From Bryobacterales bacterium (GTDB lineage: Bacteria; Acidobacteriota; Terriglobia; Bryobacterales; UBA6623), in NCBI GenBank assembly GCA_028819215.1, contig JAPPMG010000034.1, positions 1 through 64,000 of the forward strand: DNA of 64,000 bases, read 5' to 3'. The position numbers were made by a program, and so were the translations under genes. The stretch's first letter is position 1. Every line of letters starts with the position of its first letter. The notes under the pieces were generated by a model. It did not search any database. It had not been told where the DNA came from and was given only the letters and a program-made list of their open reading frames with translations. This document shows positions 54,969 to 63,001 of this stretch, in pieces.

Positions 54969-55921
54969 CGGACAAACTCTTCCTGGCTGTCGAGCAGGAT
55001 GTTCGCGCACAGGTCGTTTCCGAAAGTCTCCCAGTCCAGAAAGCCCCAGACCAGTTCCTTGTCGCGAGTGACCTCGAAGACCTGGGGCGTCTCGGCTTCG
55101 GCGTGGGTATTGGTCACCACGACGTTGCCGTTGGCAAGCGCGTGCAGCTGCGTGATCCAGAAGAGCTGGATTCCGCGGATCTCGTTGCTCTCGAGGCTCC
55201 ACACGATCTCGCCGCCGGGATTGACCTCCAGCACGCGGTTGTTGTTGCCGCCGCCGATGAGCGTGTTGCCGCTTGGCAGGCGATAGGCCGAGTAGACCGA
55301 CGTGCCGTGGCCGCGGTGGGTCGGAGTGGGGTCGCCGTTCAGCTCGAGCTTGTACTCCCACACCACCTTTCCATCGGCCGCGTATTCCCGGACCGCGCCG
55401 TCTTTCTCGTGCGCTACCAGGTAAGTCCCGTCCGGCGTGGAGCGCACCAGCCGCGTGTCCCGGTGCGAGTCCGGATTGTCGACCTGAAGCTTGATCTCGT
55501 GTTGCACCTGGCCGTCGCGGTCCACTTCGATGATGCGCTTGTTGCCGGTCTCGGCGATCATGGTCAGGCCGCTGTCGAGGCGCTCGAAGCCGTGAATCTC
55601 GACTTTGTCCACTTCGGCGGATGTCGGCGCGGATTTCCACTCCCAGACCGTTTCCTTTTCCGGCGATACCTCGGCGAGGGCGTCGTGCGAGGTGGGGGCG
55701 AGAACGTTGCCGCTGGGGAGCAGGTGCAGGTCGTGGGCGTTCGTGCCGTTCGGCCAAGACCAGTCGACCGACCCGTCGGAATTGACGACGGCGACCTGCT
55801 GCCTGTCCTGCGCCATCAGGCGCGGCGCGCTGGCTGCTTGCGTATCAGGGGCTGGCTTCGAGCAAGCCCAGCTCAGCAGTGGCGCGGAGGCGCCGACCTG
55901 CAAGAAGCTGCGTCGGTCCAT
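54965..55921 (-). CDS. Exported beta-propeller protein with Tat/lipoprotein-type signal
   Basis: 318 residues. The start MDRRSFLQVGA gives an RR motif and LLSWACSK a possible lipoprotein cysteine. The mature protein has propeller blades of the arylsulfotransferase/PQQ-like type: SVDWSWPNGTNAHDLHLLPS, then EIHGFERLDSGLTMIAE and SGNTLIGGGNNNRVLEVNP. No catalytic residues are seen, so a binding or lactonase-like role is possible. It is likely co-transcribed with the following Gfo/Idh gene (on the same strand, 55 bases apart). It is opposite to the AKR gene. Confidence 0.75.
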   Translation of the reverse strand: MDRRSFLQVGASAPLLSWACSKPAPDTQAASAPRLMAQDRQQVAVVNSDGSVDWSWPNGTNAHDLHLLPSGNVLAPTSHDALAEVSPEKETVWEWKSAPTSAEVDKVEIHGFERLDSGLTMIAETGNKRIIEVDRDGQVQHEIKLQVDNPDSHRDTRLVRSTPDGTYLVAHEKDGAVREYAADGKVVWEYKLELNGDPTPTHRGHGTSVYSAYRLPSGNTLIGGGNNNRVLEVNPGGEIVWSLESNEIRGIQLFWITQLHALANGNVVVTNTHAEAETPQVFEVTRDKELVWGFLDWETFGNDLCANILLDSQEEFVR

Positions 55922-55976
55922 GGTGGGTCTCCCTTGCTGCGGGTGCAGCCTCGACCAATGCACGCCCAGCCGGTCG

Positions 55977-57293
55977 CTAGATGAACTCGTACTCGCCGGG
56001 ACGCGGCAGTTCGGGCACGTCGTGCTTGCCGTCGAGCGACGGGTTGTCCGGGATCAGGTTCTGCTTGGAATTCATCGCCATATCCCACGTGACCTCAATG
56101 CCGGCGTAGGCCGACTCGCGGCCCATGATCGCGGTCATGGTCGAGTACGCCACGGCTAGCGCCTGGTTCTTGTACGGACCAGTGCCGTTGATCGACTTGA
56201 CCATGTCGATGTGCTCCTGTACGTAGGGGCTGGTTTGCGATGGCGTGCCCAAGTCCCTCGCGGTTGACCGCCCGCGGGTGCCGACGACCAGCTCGTTCAC
56301 GCGGCGCACCTTGCGTTCGGGGTACTGCCTGCAGTGGCTCGACATACGCACGCCGTTGGCGTATTCGAAATCGGCGTACACGTGGTCGTAGATGTTGCCA
56401 TAGAGCTTCTCGCGCGGACGCCAGACGGCGCCGCCAGACGCCACCACGCTGACCGGATGGGTGTCGCCCATCACCCAGTTGATGACATCGATGTTGTGCA
56501 GGTGCTGCTCGACGATCTGGTCGCCGCAAATCCACACGTGCGAGTACCAGGCGCGCTGTTGCCATGCGAGCGAATCTTGGTCGAGCCTCTCTATGAAGTC
56601 GGCGCCCTTGATCACCGGGCCGGAAATCCAGTTGGCATAGGTGGCTACCACGTCCCCGATCTCGCCGTCTTGGATGCGTTGGACTGACTCGACGTACTCC
56701 TTCTGGGAGCGACGCTGCGCGCCGATCATGACCGTCAGCTTCTTCTGCTCGGACTCCTTCGCCAGGCGGATCACCTTCTGGGCACCCATCATGTCCGTGG
56801 CCAGCGGCTTCTCGGCGAACACGTGCTTGTTGGCGTTGATCGCATACTCAAGGTGCAGCGGTCGCCAGCCCGGGGGCGTGTGCAGGAAGACTACGTCCAC
56901 TCCGGAATCGACGACTTTCTTGTAGGCGTCGAAGCCCAGGTAGCGGTTTTCTGGCGCGACCTTGATCTGCTGCTTCACCTCGGCCGGGAATTCGTCGGAG
57001 TCGCGCAAGCGCCGCAGGGAGCGCTCGAGCTGGTCTTCGAAGAGGTCTCCCATCACGTGCAGTTCGTAGTTCGGGTTTCCGCGAATGGCTTCCGCGACGC
57101 CCCGTGTGCCGCGCCCGCCGCAGCCCACGATCCCGATCGACAGCTTTTCGTTCTCATCGCCCCGCAAAGCCTGGGGCCGCACGATCTGCAGGCCCGCTGC
57201 TGTGGCAGCCGCAGTGCCGGCGGATCTCTGCATGAAGTTGCGGCGCGTGACGCTCTTCTTGGTATGCGGCACGGCAGCAATCGGTTCTGTCAT
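55977..57293 (-). CDS. Tat-exported Gfo/Idh/MocA-family oxidoreductase
   Basis: 438 residues. The Tat signal has R17 R18 followed by NFMQRSAGTAAATAAGL. The N-terminal Rossmann domain has GIVGCGGRGTRG and HVFAEKPLATD, with the conserved EKP lysine. The C-terminal Gfo/Idh domain has HNIDVINWVMG and its substrate histidine. It would oxidise a sugar or cyclitol with a tightly bound NAD(P), as in glucose-fructose oxidoreductase, which is also exported by Tat. The ATG 57293 follows GGGGGAA 6 bases upstream. It is transcribed together with the propeller gene. Confidence 0.85.
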   Translation of the reverse strand: MTEPIAAVPHTKKSVTRRNFMQRSAGTAAATAAGLQIVRPQALRGDENEKLSIGIVGCGGRGTRGVAEAIRGNPNYELHVMGDLFEDQLERSLRRLRDSDEFPAEVKQQIKVAPENRYLGFDAYKKVVDSGVDVVFLHTPPGWRPLHLEYAINANKHVFAEKPLATDMMGAQKVIRLAKESEQKKLTVMIGAQRRSQKEYVESVQRIQDGEIGDVVATYANWISGPVIKGADFIERLDQDSLAWQQRAWYSHVWICGDQIVEQHLHNIDVINWVMGDTHPVSVVASGGAVWRPREKLYGNIYDHVYADFEYANGVRMSSHCRQYPERKVRRVNELVVGTRGRSTARDLGTPSQTSPYVQEHIDMVKSINGTGPYKNQALAVAYSTMTAIMGRESAYAGIEVTWDMAMNSKQNLIPDNPSLDGKHDVPELPRPGEYEFI

Positions 57294-57423
57294 TGGATGT
57301 TCCCCCTTCAAGACCAGTAGGCACTGCGGGACACAGATCCCAGCGTGAGGCCTACGAAAGGCCATTGTAGCTATCTTGGCCGGGTCGGGCTGTGGGTCTG
57401 CGCGACGGCAGCCCGAAATTCGC

Positions 57424-58065
57424 TCAGACCTCGCGGATCTGGTCTGTCATCACAAAGAACTGGAATCGCTCCGGAGGAAGCGACGCGACTTCGCGGCTGT
57501 CATTGTCGGCCCAGTTCACATAGGCCGTCCTGCCCAGCGAGGAATTGAGCAAGAACAGGAACTTTTCGGAAAAGAACTCGATGGGAGGGGGCTGGCGGAA
57601 GGTCAGCCTGTAGCCCATGGCGTTCTGGAGCACGATGTTCTCGTCGGCTGCGCCCTTGTCCTCGAGCAGGGTGACGAAGCTGGCTCGCCCCGCATGCGGC
57701 CAGACATCCGGGCGCAGCAGCCGGCGCAGGTTGGGTTGCACTTCGAAGCTGGTCTCGCACTGGCGGATCCACTCCAGCACGGACTCGCCCCATGTCCAGT
57801 GCCGCACGAACGTGCGGTATTCGTGGACCAAATTCGCTGCCAGCCCGAAGCGGACCGATTCGAGCGTGTGTTCCGCGTTCAGCGCGTCTTGAGTCGCACC
57901 GGGGATCAACGATTCCGAATCGATGATGTCTCCGGCACTGTCGACCAACGCATCCAACTGCTTCGATTCCGGCCCTGAGTGCAGCACCAGAGGCGGCAGC
58001 TCGAATGACGCGTTGCCCGGGATTTCGACATAGCGTCGGTCGCCGAGAATCTTGGCAATCGTCAT
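57424..58065 (-). CDS. Hypothetical cytoplasmic protein (213 aa)
   Basis: 213 residues, no signal or membrane segment, acidic and tryptophan-containing (FVRHWTWGESVLEWI). No family is recognised. The start ATG 58065 (MTIAKILGDRRYVEIPG) is preferred over 58125 because GAGAGGCG lies 4-11 bases upstream. It lies downstream of no obvious partner: the Gfo/Idh gene starts at 57293 on the same strand, 130 bases beyond its stop. Function is unknown. Confidence 0.55.
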   Translation of the reverse strand: MTIAKILGDRRYVEIPGNASFELPPLVLHSGPESKQLDALVDSAGDIIDSESLIPGATQDALNAEHTLESVRFGLAANLVHEYRTFVRHWTWGESVLEWIRQCETSFEVQPNLRRLLRPDVWPHAGRASFVTLLEDKGAADENIVLQNAMGYRLTFRQPPPIEFFSEKFLFLLNSSLGRTAYVNWADNDSREVASLPPERFQFFVMTDQIREV

Positions 58066-58651
58066 ATTCGCCTCTCGCGGCCTTGCCGCGTTGGGATCAC
58101 GCTGGCCATATTGTAGTCCCACCACGAATGCTCGGCCGTGGGACGCTCGTCGGGCCGGATCGCGGAGCCGGTTGCACCTCGTTTAGGCGTCGGGCAGCAT
58201 GCTGGCGAGGGTGGCTTGCTAGCCCTTTGGACTCCGGAAAGCCACCCGACACGCGATCGCGGAGTCTGTCCATGCTCGATGGATTGGTTCCAGCCACAAC
58301 TCCCGTCGAATCGCAATCGTAGTTACCAATTGGACGTCTAAATGGTAATTGGGATTTCGGATGGACGCGGCGGACCAAAGCGCAATCCCCATGGCTCGGA
58401 TCGACCGCTGGACTAGTCGGAGGGGCGCTGGCCCTAGCTTTGCAACAGGGAATCAGCAGGATGCGTGTGACGAAGGAGCCGGAGCGACTCGAGCGCGAGG
58501 CATGGTGCCTCGGAGCTGTTGGGGTAGATCTGCGAAACCCGCAACGGATCCGCTCAGGATGTGTACAGCCCTCGATTGCTAGCAGTGCGCGATCATCGGT
58601 TGCCATCAATGCCCGCTACGAGTCGATCAACCGGCACTCCTGCAAGCTGGG
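58066..58651. other. Intergenic stretch with quasi-palindrome, no gene seen
   Basis: 586 bases between the hypothetical gene (minus) and pcaB (minus). Open frames on both strands have arginine- and serine-rich products and no family resemblance. The only structure that stands out is the 26-base quasi-palindrome at 58323-58348, listed separately. No tRNA or terminator was identified. Confidence 0.4.
58323..58348. promoter_or_regulatory. 26-base quasi-palindrome centred on GACGTC, operator candidate
   Basis: TTACCAATTGGACGTCTAAATGGTAA matches its own reverse complement at 22 of 26 positions, with outer arms TTACCA/TGGTAA perfect and the core GACGTC perfect. It lies about 258 bases upstream of the 58065 gene and about 300 bases downstream of pcaB. 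A dimeric regulator could bind it. No other copy was noticed in the window. Confidence 0.35.
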
Positions 58652-60010
58652 TCACCCTAGATCTGACCCGAGCCGAATTGGGGCTGGCCCAGCCCGTGCT
58701 GCCTCGATGGCGCGGTCAACAAACGCGGTGGCCGAGCCCAGCCAATTGGCAGGGGCGCTCAGGTCGGCCCAGTCGACATCCGCGGGCGCATCGCGGCGCA
58801 GGATCTCAATGAGATCGCTCCCGGTGTGGCGCGCTTGCTTGCTGGCCTCCCGGACGCGCCGCGCCGCTTCGTCCACCGGCATCGTCGCGGCAAGCAAGAC
58901 CTTCGCGGATTCGGCCAGGACGCCCCCCGACGAGGCCGACAGGTTGCGGGCCATCCGATCAGGATCGATGCGGAGGCCCCTTAAGGCCTCGCGAGCCGTT
59001 CGCAGCGAGGCTCCAGCGAGCGTGGCCATCTGCGGCAGGGTGATCCATTCCAGGGTCCAGGCGCTGCCGCCGCGCTCGTGCTCGTGGATCGCGGCCTGGT
59101 GCATGGAGGACAACAGGGTGGCGTTGGCGCGCCCGATCGCCACTAACAGCTCGGAGTTGACCGGGTTGGCCTTGTGCGGCATCGCACTGGATGAGCCCAC
59201 GCTGCCATCGCTGGCCTCGGCGACTTCCGTTTGGGCCATGAGGGCGAGATCCTGACCCATCTTGCCGAGCGATCCGGTGAGAAGTGACAACCACCCGGCC
59301 AGTTCCGCGAGGCCGTCTCGCTGCGCATGCCACGGAACGGGTGGGGCGCAGAGCTCCAATTCCCGGGCCAGTCCTTCCATGACGGCCAGACCGTTCGCGC
59401 CCAGCGTCCCGAGGGTCCCGGCCGCGCCGCCGAACTGCACGGTCATTGTTCGGGGCCAGAGTTCGGCAAGTCGGACGCGGTGACGCGCCAGTGGCAGCAG
59501 CCAGCCGGCCGCTTTCAGGCCGAATGTGATGGGCACGGCCTGCTGGGTCCGGGTGCGACCAGCCATGACTGTGTTGCGGTGGCGGTCAGCGTGGTCGGCC
59601 AGAATGTCGATCAATGCCTGGAGTCGGCGATCAAACGTCGCTAATACGCGGGACAGGCGCATGACTAGGGCCGTGTCGATGACGTCCTGCGCCGTTGCTC
59701 CAAAGTGGACATACTGTCCGGCTGGCCCGGCCGCTTCGCGCAGCTGGCGAACCAGCTCCGTCACCGGGTGCCCGGACACCGGCATGCTGGTGACGAGCGT
59801 CGCCCAGTCCGGCTCGAATGCCTCAGCCGCCCTACGGATCATTGCGGCTGATCCGGCTGGAATCGTCTCGAGGCGCTCTTGCGCGGCGGCTAGTGCGACC
59901 TCGAACTCGAGCATCGCCCGCACCGCTGCCTCGTCGGAGAAGTGCTCCGCGGTCTCCGGATCCGACACGAGTTTGCCCAGCAGGGACGACTCATACGGCG
60001 AGACGGTCAC
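58652..60010 (-). CDS. pcaB: 3-carboxy-cis,cis-muconate cycloisomerase
   Basis: Converts beta-carboxymuconate to 4-carboxymuconolactone, the step after protocatechuate ring opening. 452 residues of the fumarase/aspartase superfamily, with the signature GSSAMPHKANPVNSELL (about residue 282) and a conserved TQQAVPITFGLK segment with the active-site region. Last gene of the pca operon, 38 bases after pcaG. A C-terminal domain as in bacterial PcaB is seen. Confidence 0.92.
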   Translation of the reverse strand: MTVSPYESSLLGKLVSDPETAEHFSDEAAVRAMLEFEVALAAAQERLETIPAGSAAMIRRAAEAFEPDWATLVTSMPVSGHPVTELVRQLREAAGPAGQYVHFGATAQDVIDTALVMRLSRVLATFDRRLQALIDILADHADRHRNTVMAGRTRTQQAVPITFGLKAAGWLLPLARHRVRLAELWPRTMTVQFGGAAGTLGTLGANGLAVMEGLARELELCAPPVPWHAQRDGLAELAGWLSLLTGSLGKMGQDLALMAQTEVAEASDGSVGSSSAMPHKANPVNSELLVAIGRANATLLSSMHQAAIHEHERGGSAWTLEWITLPQMATLAGASLRTAREALRGLRIDPDRMARNLSASSGGVLAESAKVLLAATMPVDEAARRVREASKQARHTGSDLIEILRRDAPADVDWADLSAPANWLGSATAFVDRAIEAARAGPAPIRLGSDLG

Positions 60011-60048
60011 TTTATCCTCCCTGCCGGCGCGAATCCGAGCGCCGTGAC

Positions 60049-60606
60049 TCAGGCGTCGAAGAAGACGGTTTCATGGACGCCTTGCAAGCAGATCTCAAAA
60101 TCGTAGACCGGCGGGCCTGCGGAGTCTCGCAGCGATGCGACCAGACTTTTTCGCCGCGCGGGACCGATACTGGCCAGAACGGGGTCCCGGGAGTTCTCTG
60201 CCTGCTCGTCAGAGAAGTAGATGCGCGTGAAGGCATGGTTGAGCATGCCGCGGGCGAACACGGCGGCGTTGACGTGCGGTGCGCCGTTCTCCGGCAGCGC
60301 ACCCGGCTTGACAGTTTGAAACCAGAATCGGCCCTCGGCATCAGTACTCGCCCTTCCGAATCCGTAAAACGTATCGGAGCCGTCGGGATAGGCACCATCA
60401 TGACGAGCCTGCCAGATCTCGACCAAAGCGTCCGTTACGGGGTCGCCCGCGCCATCGAGCACACGGCCCTCGATGCGAATCAATGTGCCGGGCGTGCGTT
60501 CGTCAGCCAGCTGTGTGCCGGCGATCGGAGGGCGGCCGTTCCAGCTGGGGGTCAAGGCATGTGAGAAGAACGGGCCGACAGTCTGCGATGGCGTCTGGGA
60601 TGACAT
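60049..60606 (-). CDS. pcaG: Protocatechuate 3,4-dioxygenase alpha subunit
   Basis: 185 residues, starting MSSQTPSQTVGPFF, the usual PcaG beginning. It has the intradiol-dioxygenase beta-sandwich (IEGRVLDGAGDPVTDALVEI) and PHVNAAVFARGMLNHAFTRIYF, but, as expected for the alpha subunit, it lacks the iron ligands of PcaH. It partners PcaH in a multimeric dioxygenase that opens the ring of protocatechuate. Four bases separate it from pcaH. Confidence 0.93.
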   Translation of the reverse strand: MSSQTPSQTVGPFFSHALTPSWNGRPPIAGTQLADERTPGTLIRIEGRVLDGAGDPVTDALVEIWQARHDGAYPDGSDTFYGFGRASTDAEGRFWFQTVKPGALPENGAPHVNAAVFARGMLNHAFTRIYFSDEQAENSRDPVLASIGPARRKSLVASLRDSAGPPVYDFEICLQGVHETVFFDA

Positions 60607-60610
60607 GGCC

Positions 60611-61321
60611 TCACGACTCCAGCGGGGTTGCTTGCGGCCCGCGCAGGACAATATCGAACTCGAAGCCCAAGGCCCATTCGGGCTCTGTCAGCTCCGTCGA
60701 ATACCCCGCTACGAGCCGCTGGCGGGCAGCCGCGTCCGCGGTGGCGTTGAAGATTGGATCTAGGGCCAGCAACGGATCTCCCGGAAAGTACATCTGCGTG
60801 ACGAGCCGTTGGATGAATGCCGTGCCGAATACGGAGAAATGGATATGTGCCGGTCGCCAAGCATTCGGGTGGTTGCGCCACGGATACGCTCCCGGGCGGA
60901 TGGTGGTGAAGCGGTAACGCCCGGCGCTGTCCGTCAACGCCCTGCCGGTGCCGAGGAAGTTCGGGTCGAGCGGGGCTTCGTGCTGGTCTTGGGAATGCAC
61001 GTAACGGCCGGCCGCGTTCGCCTGCCAGACTTCGATCAGGGCGTTCGGAACCGCTCTTCCGGACTCGTCAATCAGTCGCCCTGCCACAATGATGCGCTCG
61101 CCGATGGCCTCGCCGTCCCGCACTGCATTGCGGGTCAGGTCGGCGTCTTGGCCGGTCAAGCCGCAGTGCCCGAAGACCGGGCCTGTCAGCTCAGACAGCG
61201 ATTGTGGCAGCGGAACCAAGGGGTGCTGCTGCGAGCGAAGCAGCGTCGATTTGTAGTCCGGATGCGCTTGGCGCGGGTGCGAGGACCAGTCGCGGGGGTT
61301 GAGGATTTGGTTGGCGGTCAT
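60611..61321 (-). CDS. pcaH: Protocatechuate 3,4-dioxygenase beta subunit
   Basis: 236 residues. This subunit carries the non-haem iron: ligand motifs RPGAYPWRNHP (tyrosine) and WRPAHIHFSVFG (two histidines) are present, with the second tyrosine in QMYFPGDP region. ATG 61321 overlaps the stop of pcaC in ATGA, so the two are coupled. Catalyses ring cleavage of protocatechuate between C3 and C4 with oxygen. The intradiol fold is typical. Confidence 0.95.
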   Translation of the reverse strand: MTANQILNPRDWSSHPRQAHPDYKSTLLRSQQHPLVPLPQSLSELTGPVFGHCGLTGQDADLTRNAVRDGEAIGERIIVAGRLIDESGRAVPNALIEVWQANAAGRYVHSQDQHEAPLDPNFLGTGRALTDSAGRYRFTTIRPGAYPWRNHPNAWRPAHIHFSVFGTAFIQRLVTQMYFPGDPLLALDPIFNATADAAARQRLVAGYSTELTEPEWALGFEFDIVLRGPQATPLES

Positions 61322-61713
61322 TCCGCGCCTGCCTTCCCGTCGATCTCCGCCAGCGCCCGCCGGGCCGCCGCGAACGCCCGATTCGCCGCCGGGACGCCCG
61401 CGTACACCGCTACATGCAGCAAGGCTTCGGCGATCTCGCTGTTTCGCGCCCCCGTGCGGCGGGCGGCCTTGACGTGCATTTCCAACTCGGCGTCGTGGCC
61501 CAGCGCTCCCAGCAGGGCGATGGTCACGAGGGATCGGGTCCTCTGGTCGAGCTGGGGGCGGGACCAGACCGTGCCCCATGCGGACTCGGTGATGAAGCGC
61601 TGGAATGCCTCGTCGAATTCCGTCTTGCGCGCTTCCGCGCCATCAACGTGGGCGTCTCCCAGAACCCGCCTCCGGACGCGCATGCCCTGTGCGTGGAGAT
61701 CGTCAGCGTTCAA
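61318..61713 (-). CDS. pcaC: 4-carboxymuconolactone decarboxylase
   Basis: 131 residues. TTG 61713 is preferred: GGAGGAACGAG precedes it, the product then begins NADDLHAQGMRVRRRVLGDA, which is the family's usual start about ten residues before G-M-x-V-R-R. The alternative ATG 61683 would remove those. The AhpD-like fold contains RSLVTIALLGALGHDAELEMH and a catalytic-histidine region LLHVAVYAGVPAA. Its start overlaps pcaD's end by 11 bases, and its stop overlaps pcaH's start. Confidence 0.92.
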   Translation of the reverse strand: MNADDLHAQGMRVRRRVLGDAHVDGAEARKTEFDEAFQRFITESAWGTVWSRPQLDQRTRSLVTIALLGALGHDAELEMHVKAARRTGARNSEIAEALLHVAVYAGVPAANRAFAAARRALAEIDGKAGAE

Positions 61714-62497
61714 CTCGTTCCTCCAGGAATTGCAGCAGGATCGCGGCGAACTCGGCCGGGCACTCGACCGGGGCGAGGTGGCCGGCACCGGAAATCTCCC
61801 GGTACGTGGCGTCGGGCAACCGCCGTGCCAGGCTCATGACCGCCGCGGTTGGCGTCGACTGGTCTTCCGAGCCGCAAATGCAGACTGCCGGAACCGTGAT
61901 GCTGCCCAGCAGGGCGCTCAGGTTCGCATCGCGCAGTGCCGCACAGGATCCCAAATAGCCGTTCACCGGCGCCCGGGCGAGCAGGGCAGTCCATCCGCGG
62001 ACGGCGACTGTCTGTTCGCGGCGGTACGACGTTCCGAACCAGCGTTCCATGACCGTCGCCGCAAGCGGTTCTAGGCCGTCCGCGCGGACTTGGCTGATGC
62101 GCGTGTCCCAGAATTCGCGCGGGCCGATCAGATCGGCTGTGTCGGCCAGCACCAAGCCCTGCACCAAGTCCGGTCTGCGAACGGCGGCAGCCATGGCGAT
62201 CATTCCGCCGATCGAAAGGCCGCACAGGACCGCGGGTCCCCAGCGCAGGCTGTCGAGCAGGCCCGCGAGGTCATCGGCGTGGTCCACGATCGTGTAGGGC
62301 CCGTCTGGGCTCTGTGTCAGCCCTTGCCCGCGCTCGTCGTAGCGCAGCGAGCGGACTCGTCCGCCGAGCTCGAGTATGAGATCATCCCAGATACGACAGT
62401 CGGTTCCTAGCGAATTGAGGAAGACGACGCGGGGGGCAACTGGGGGGCCTGCCGCGCGATAGTACATCGTCAGGTCCGCTGATTCGGCGAACGCCAT
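61703..62497 (-). CDS. pcaD: 3-oxoadipate enol-lactonase
   Basis: An alpha/beta-hydrolase of 264 residues hydrolysing the enol-lactone to 3-oxoadipate. The nucleophile serine lies in LCGLSIGGMIAM, the acid in CGSEDQSTP and the histidine in GAGHLAPVE. First gene of the operon, transcribed from the shared promoter with the MarR gene. ATG 62497 is preferred over 62542, which lies in the promoter. Confidence 0.93.
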   Translation of the reverse strand: MAFAESADLTMYYRAAGPPVAPRVVFLNSLGTDCRIWDDLILELGGRVRSLRYDERGQGLTQSPDGPYTIVDHADDLAGLLDSLRWGPAVLCGLSIGGMIAMAAAVRRPDLVQGLVLADTADLIGPREFWDTRISQVRADGLEPLAATVMERWFGTSYRREQTVAVRGWTALLARAPVNGYLGSCAALRDANLSALLGSITVPAVCICGSEDQSTPTAAVMSLARRLPDATYREISGAGHLAPVECPAEFAAILLQFLEERVER

Positions 62498-62514
62498 CCT
62501 TGCGATCTGAAGCG

Positions 62515-62549
62515 TTGACAGGATATTGCGTCTACGCAACACTAGTCAA
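62515..62549. promoter_or_regulatory. Divergent pca/marR promoter with operator in the spacer
   Basis: Minus strand: TTGACT at 62549-62544, 18-base spacer, TATCCT at 62525-62520, driving the pca operon. Plus strand: TTGACA at 62515-62520 with a weaker -10 (AACACT at 62538-62543), for the regulator gene. The spacer shared by both contains a perfect inverted repeat, TTGCGT-CT-ACGCAA (62526-62539), where a bound dimer would block both promoters. Elements were judged by eye. Confidence 0.72.
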
Positions 62550-62560
62550 GCCCGCGCTAG

Positions 62561-63001
62561 ATGACCTCGACATTCGCAGAATCGTTCGGCATTCGCCTGC
62601 GGCGGGCGTACCAATCGCTCCACAGGCGCGCCAACGCCGAGTTGCGCCAGCGGTTCGGCGTCACGGCCGACCAATTCGTGGTGCTCAGCCTGCTGGCGGA
62701 GCGCGACGGCGTCAGCCAGGGGGAGATCTGCAACCGCTGCTATTCCGATCCCAGCACCATCGGCGCGCTGGTGCGCCGCATGGAGGCGCGCGGCTGGGTG
62801 CGGCGCGAAACCGATCCCCGCGATGGCAGGGCCCGCCAGGTACACCTGACCGACGCCGGCCGACAGCTGCAGAGGGAGTTGTGGACGGCCGCTGACGGCA
62901 GCTTTCATCGCGACCTGTGGGCCGTGCCCCGCAACGCTGAGGAGGAGCGCGCGCTCTTCGATGCGCTGGACCGCGTGGTGAAAGCGATGGAAGGCGGGTA
63001 G
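62561..63001 (+). CDS. MarR-family transcriptional regulator
   Basis: 146 residues, winged helix-turn-helix: LLAERDGVSQGEICNRCYSD (recognition helices) and ALVRRMEARGWVRRETDPRD (wing), preceded and followed by dimerisation helices. MarR proteins usually release DNA on binding aromatic ligands. Its gene is divergent from the pca operon with an inverted repeat in the common promoter, so it is the probable pathway repressor. Its stop overlaps the start of the P450 gene, so both are coupled. No clear ribosome binding site precedes ATG 62561; the mRNA leader may be very short. Confidence 0.88.
   Translation: MTSTFAESFGIRLRRAYQSLHRRANAELRQRFGVTADQFVVLSLLAERDGVSQGEICNRCYSDPSTIGALVRRMEARGWVRRETDPRDGRARQVHLTDAGRQLQRELWTAADGSFHRDLWAVPRNAEEERALFDALDRVVKAMEGG

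Noticed and set aside
58097..58609. Minus-strand ORF of 170 codons upstream of the 213-residue hypothetical gene
   Set aside because: Arg/Ser/Pro-rich product with no family and no start signals; treated as non-coding.
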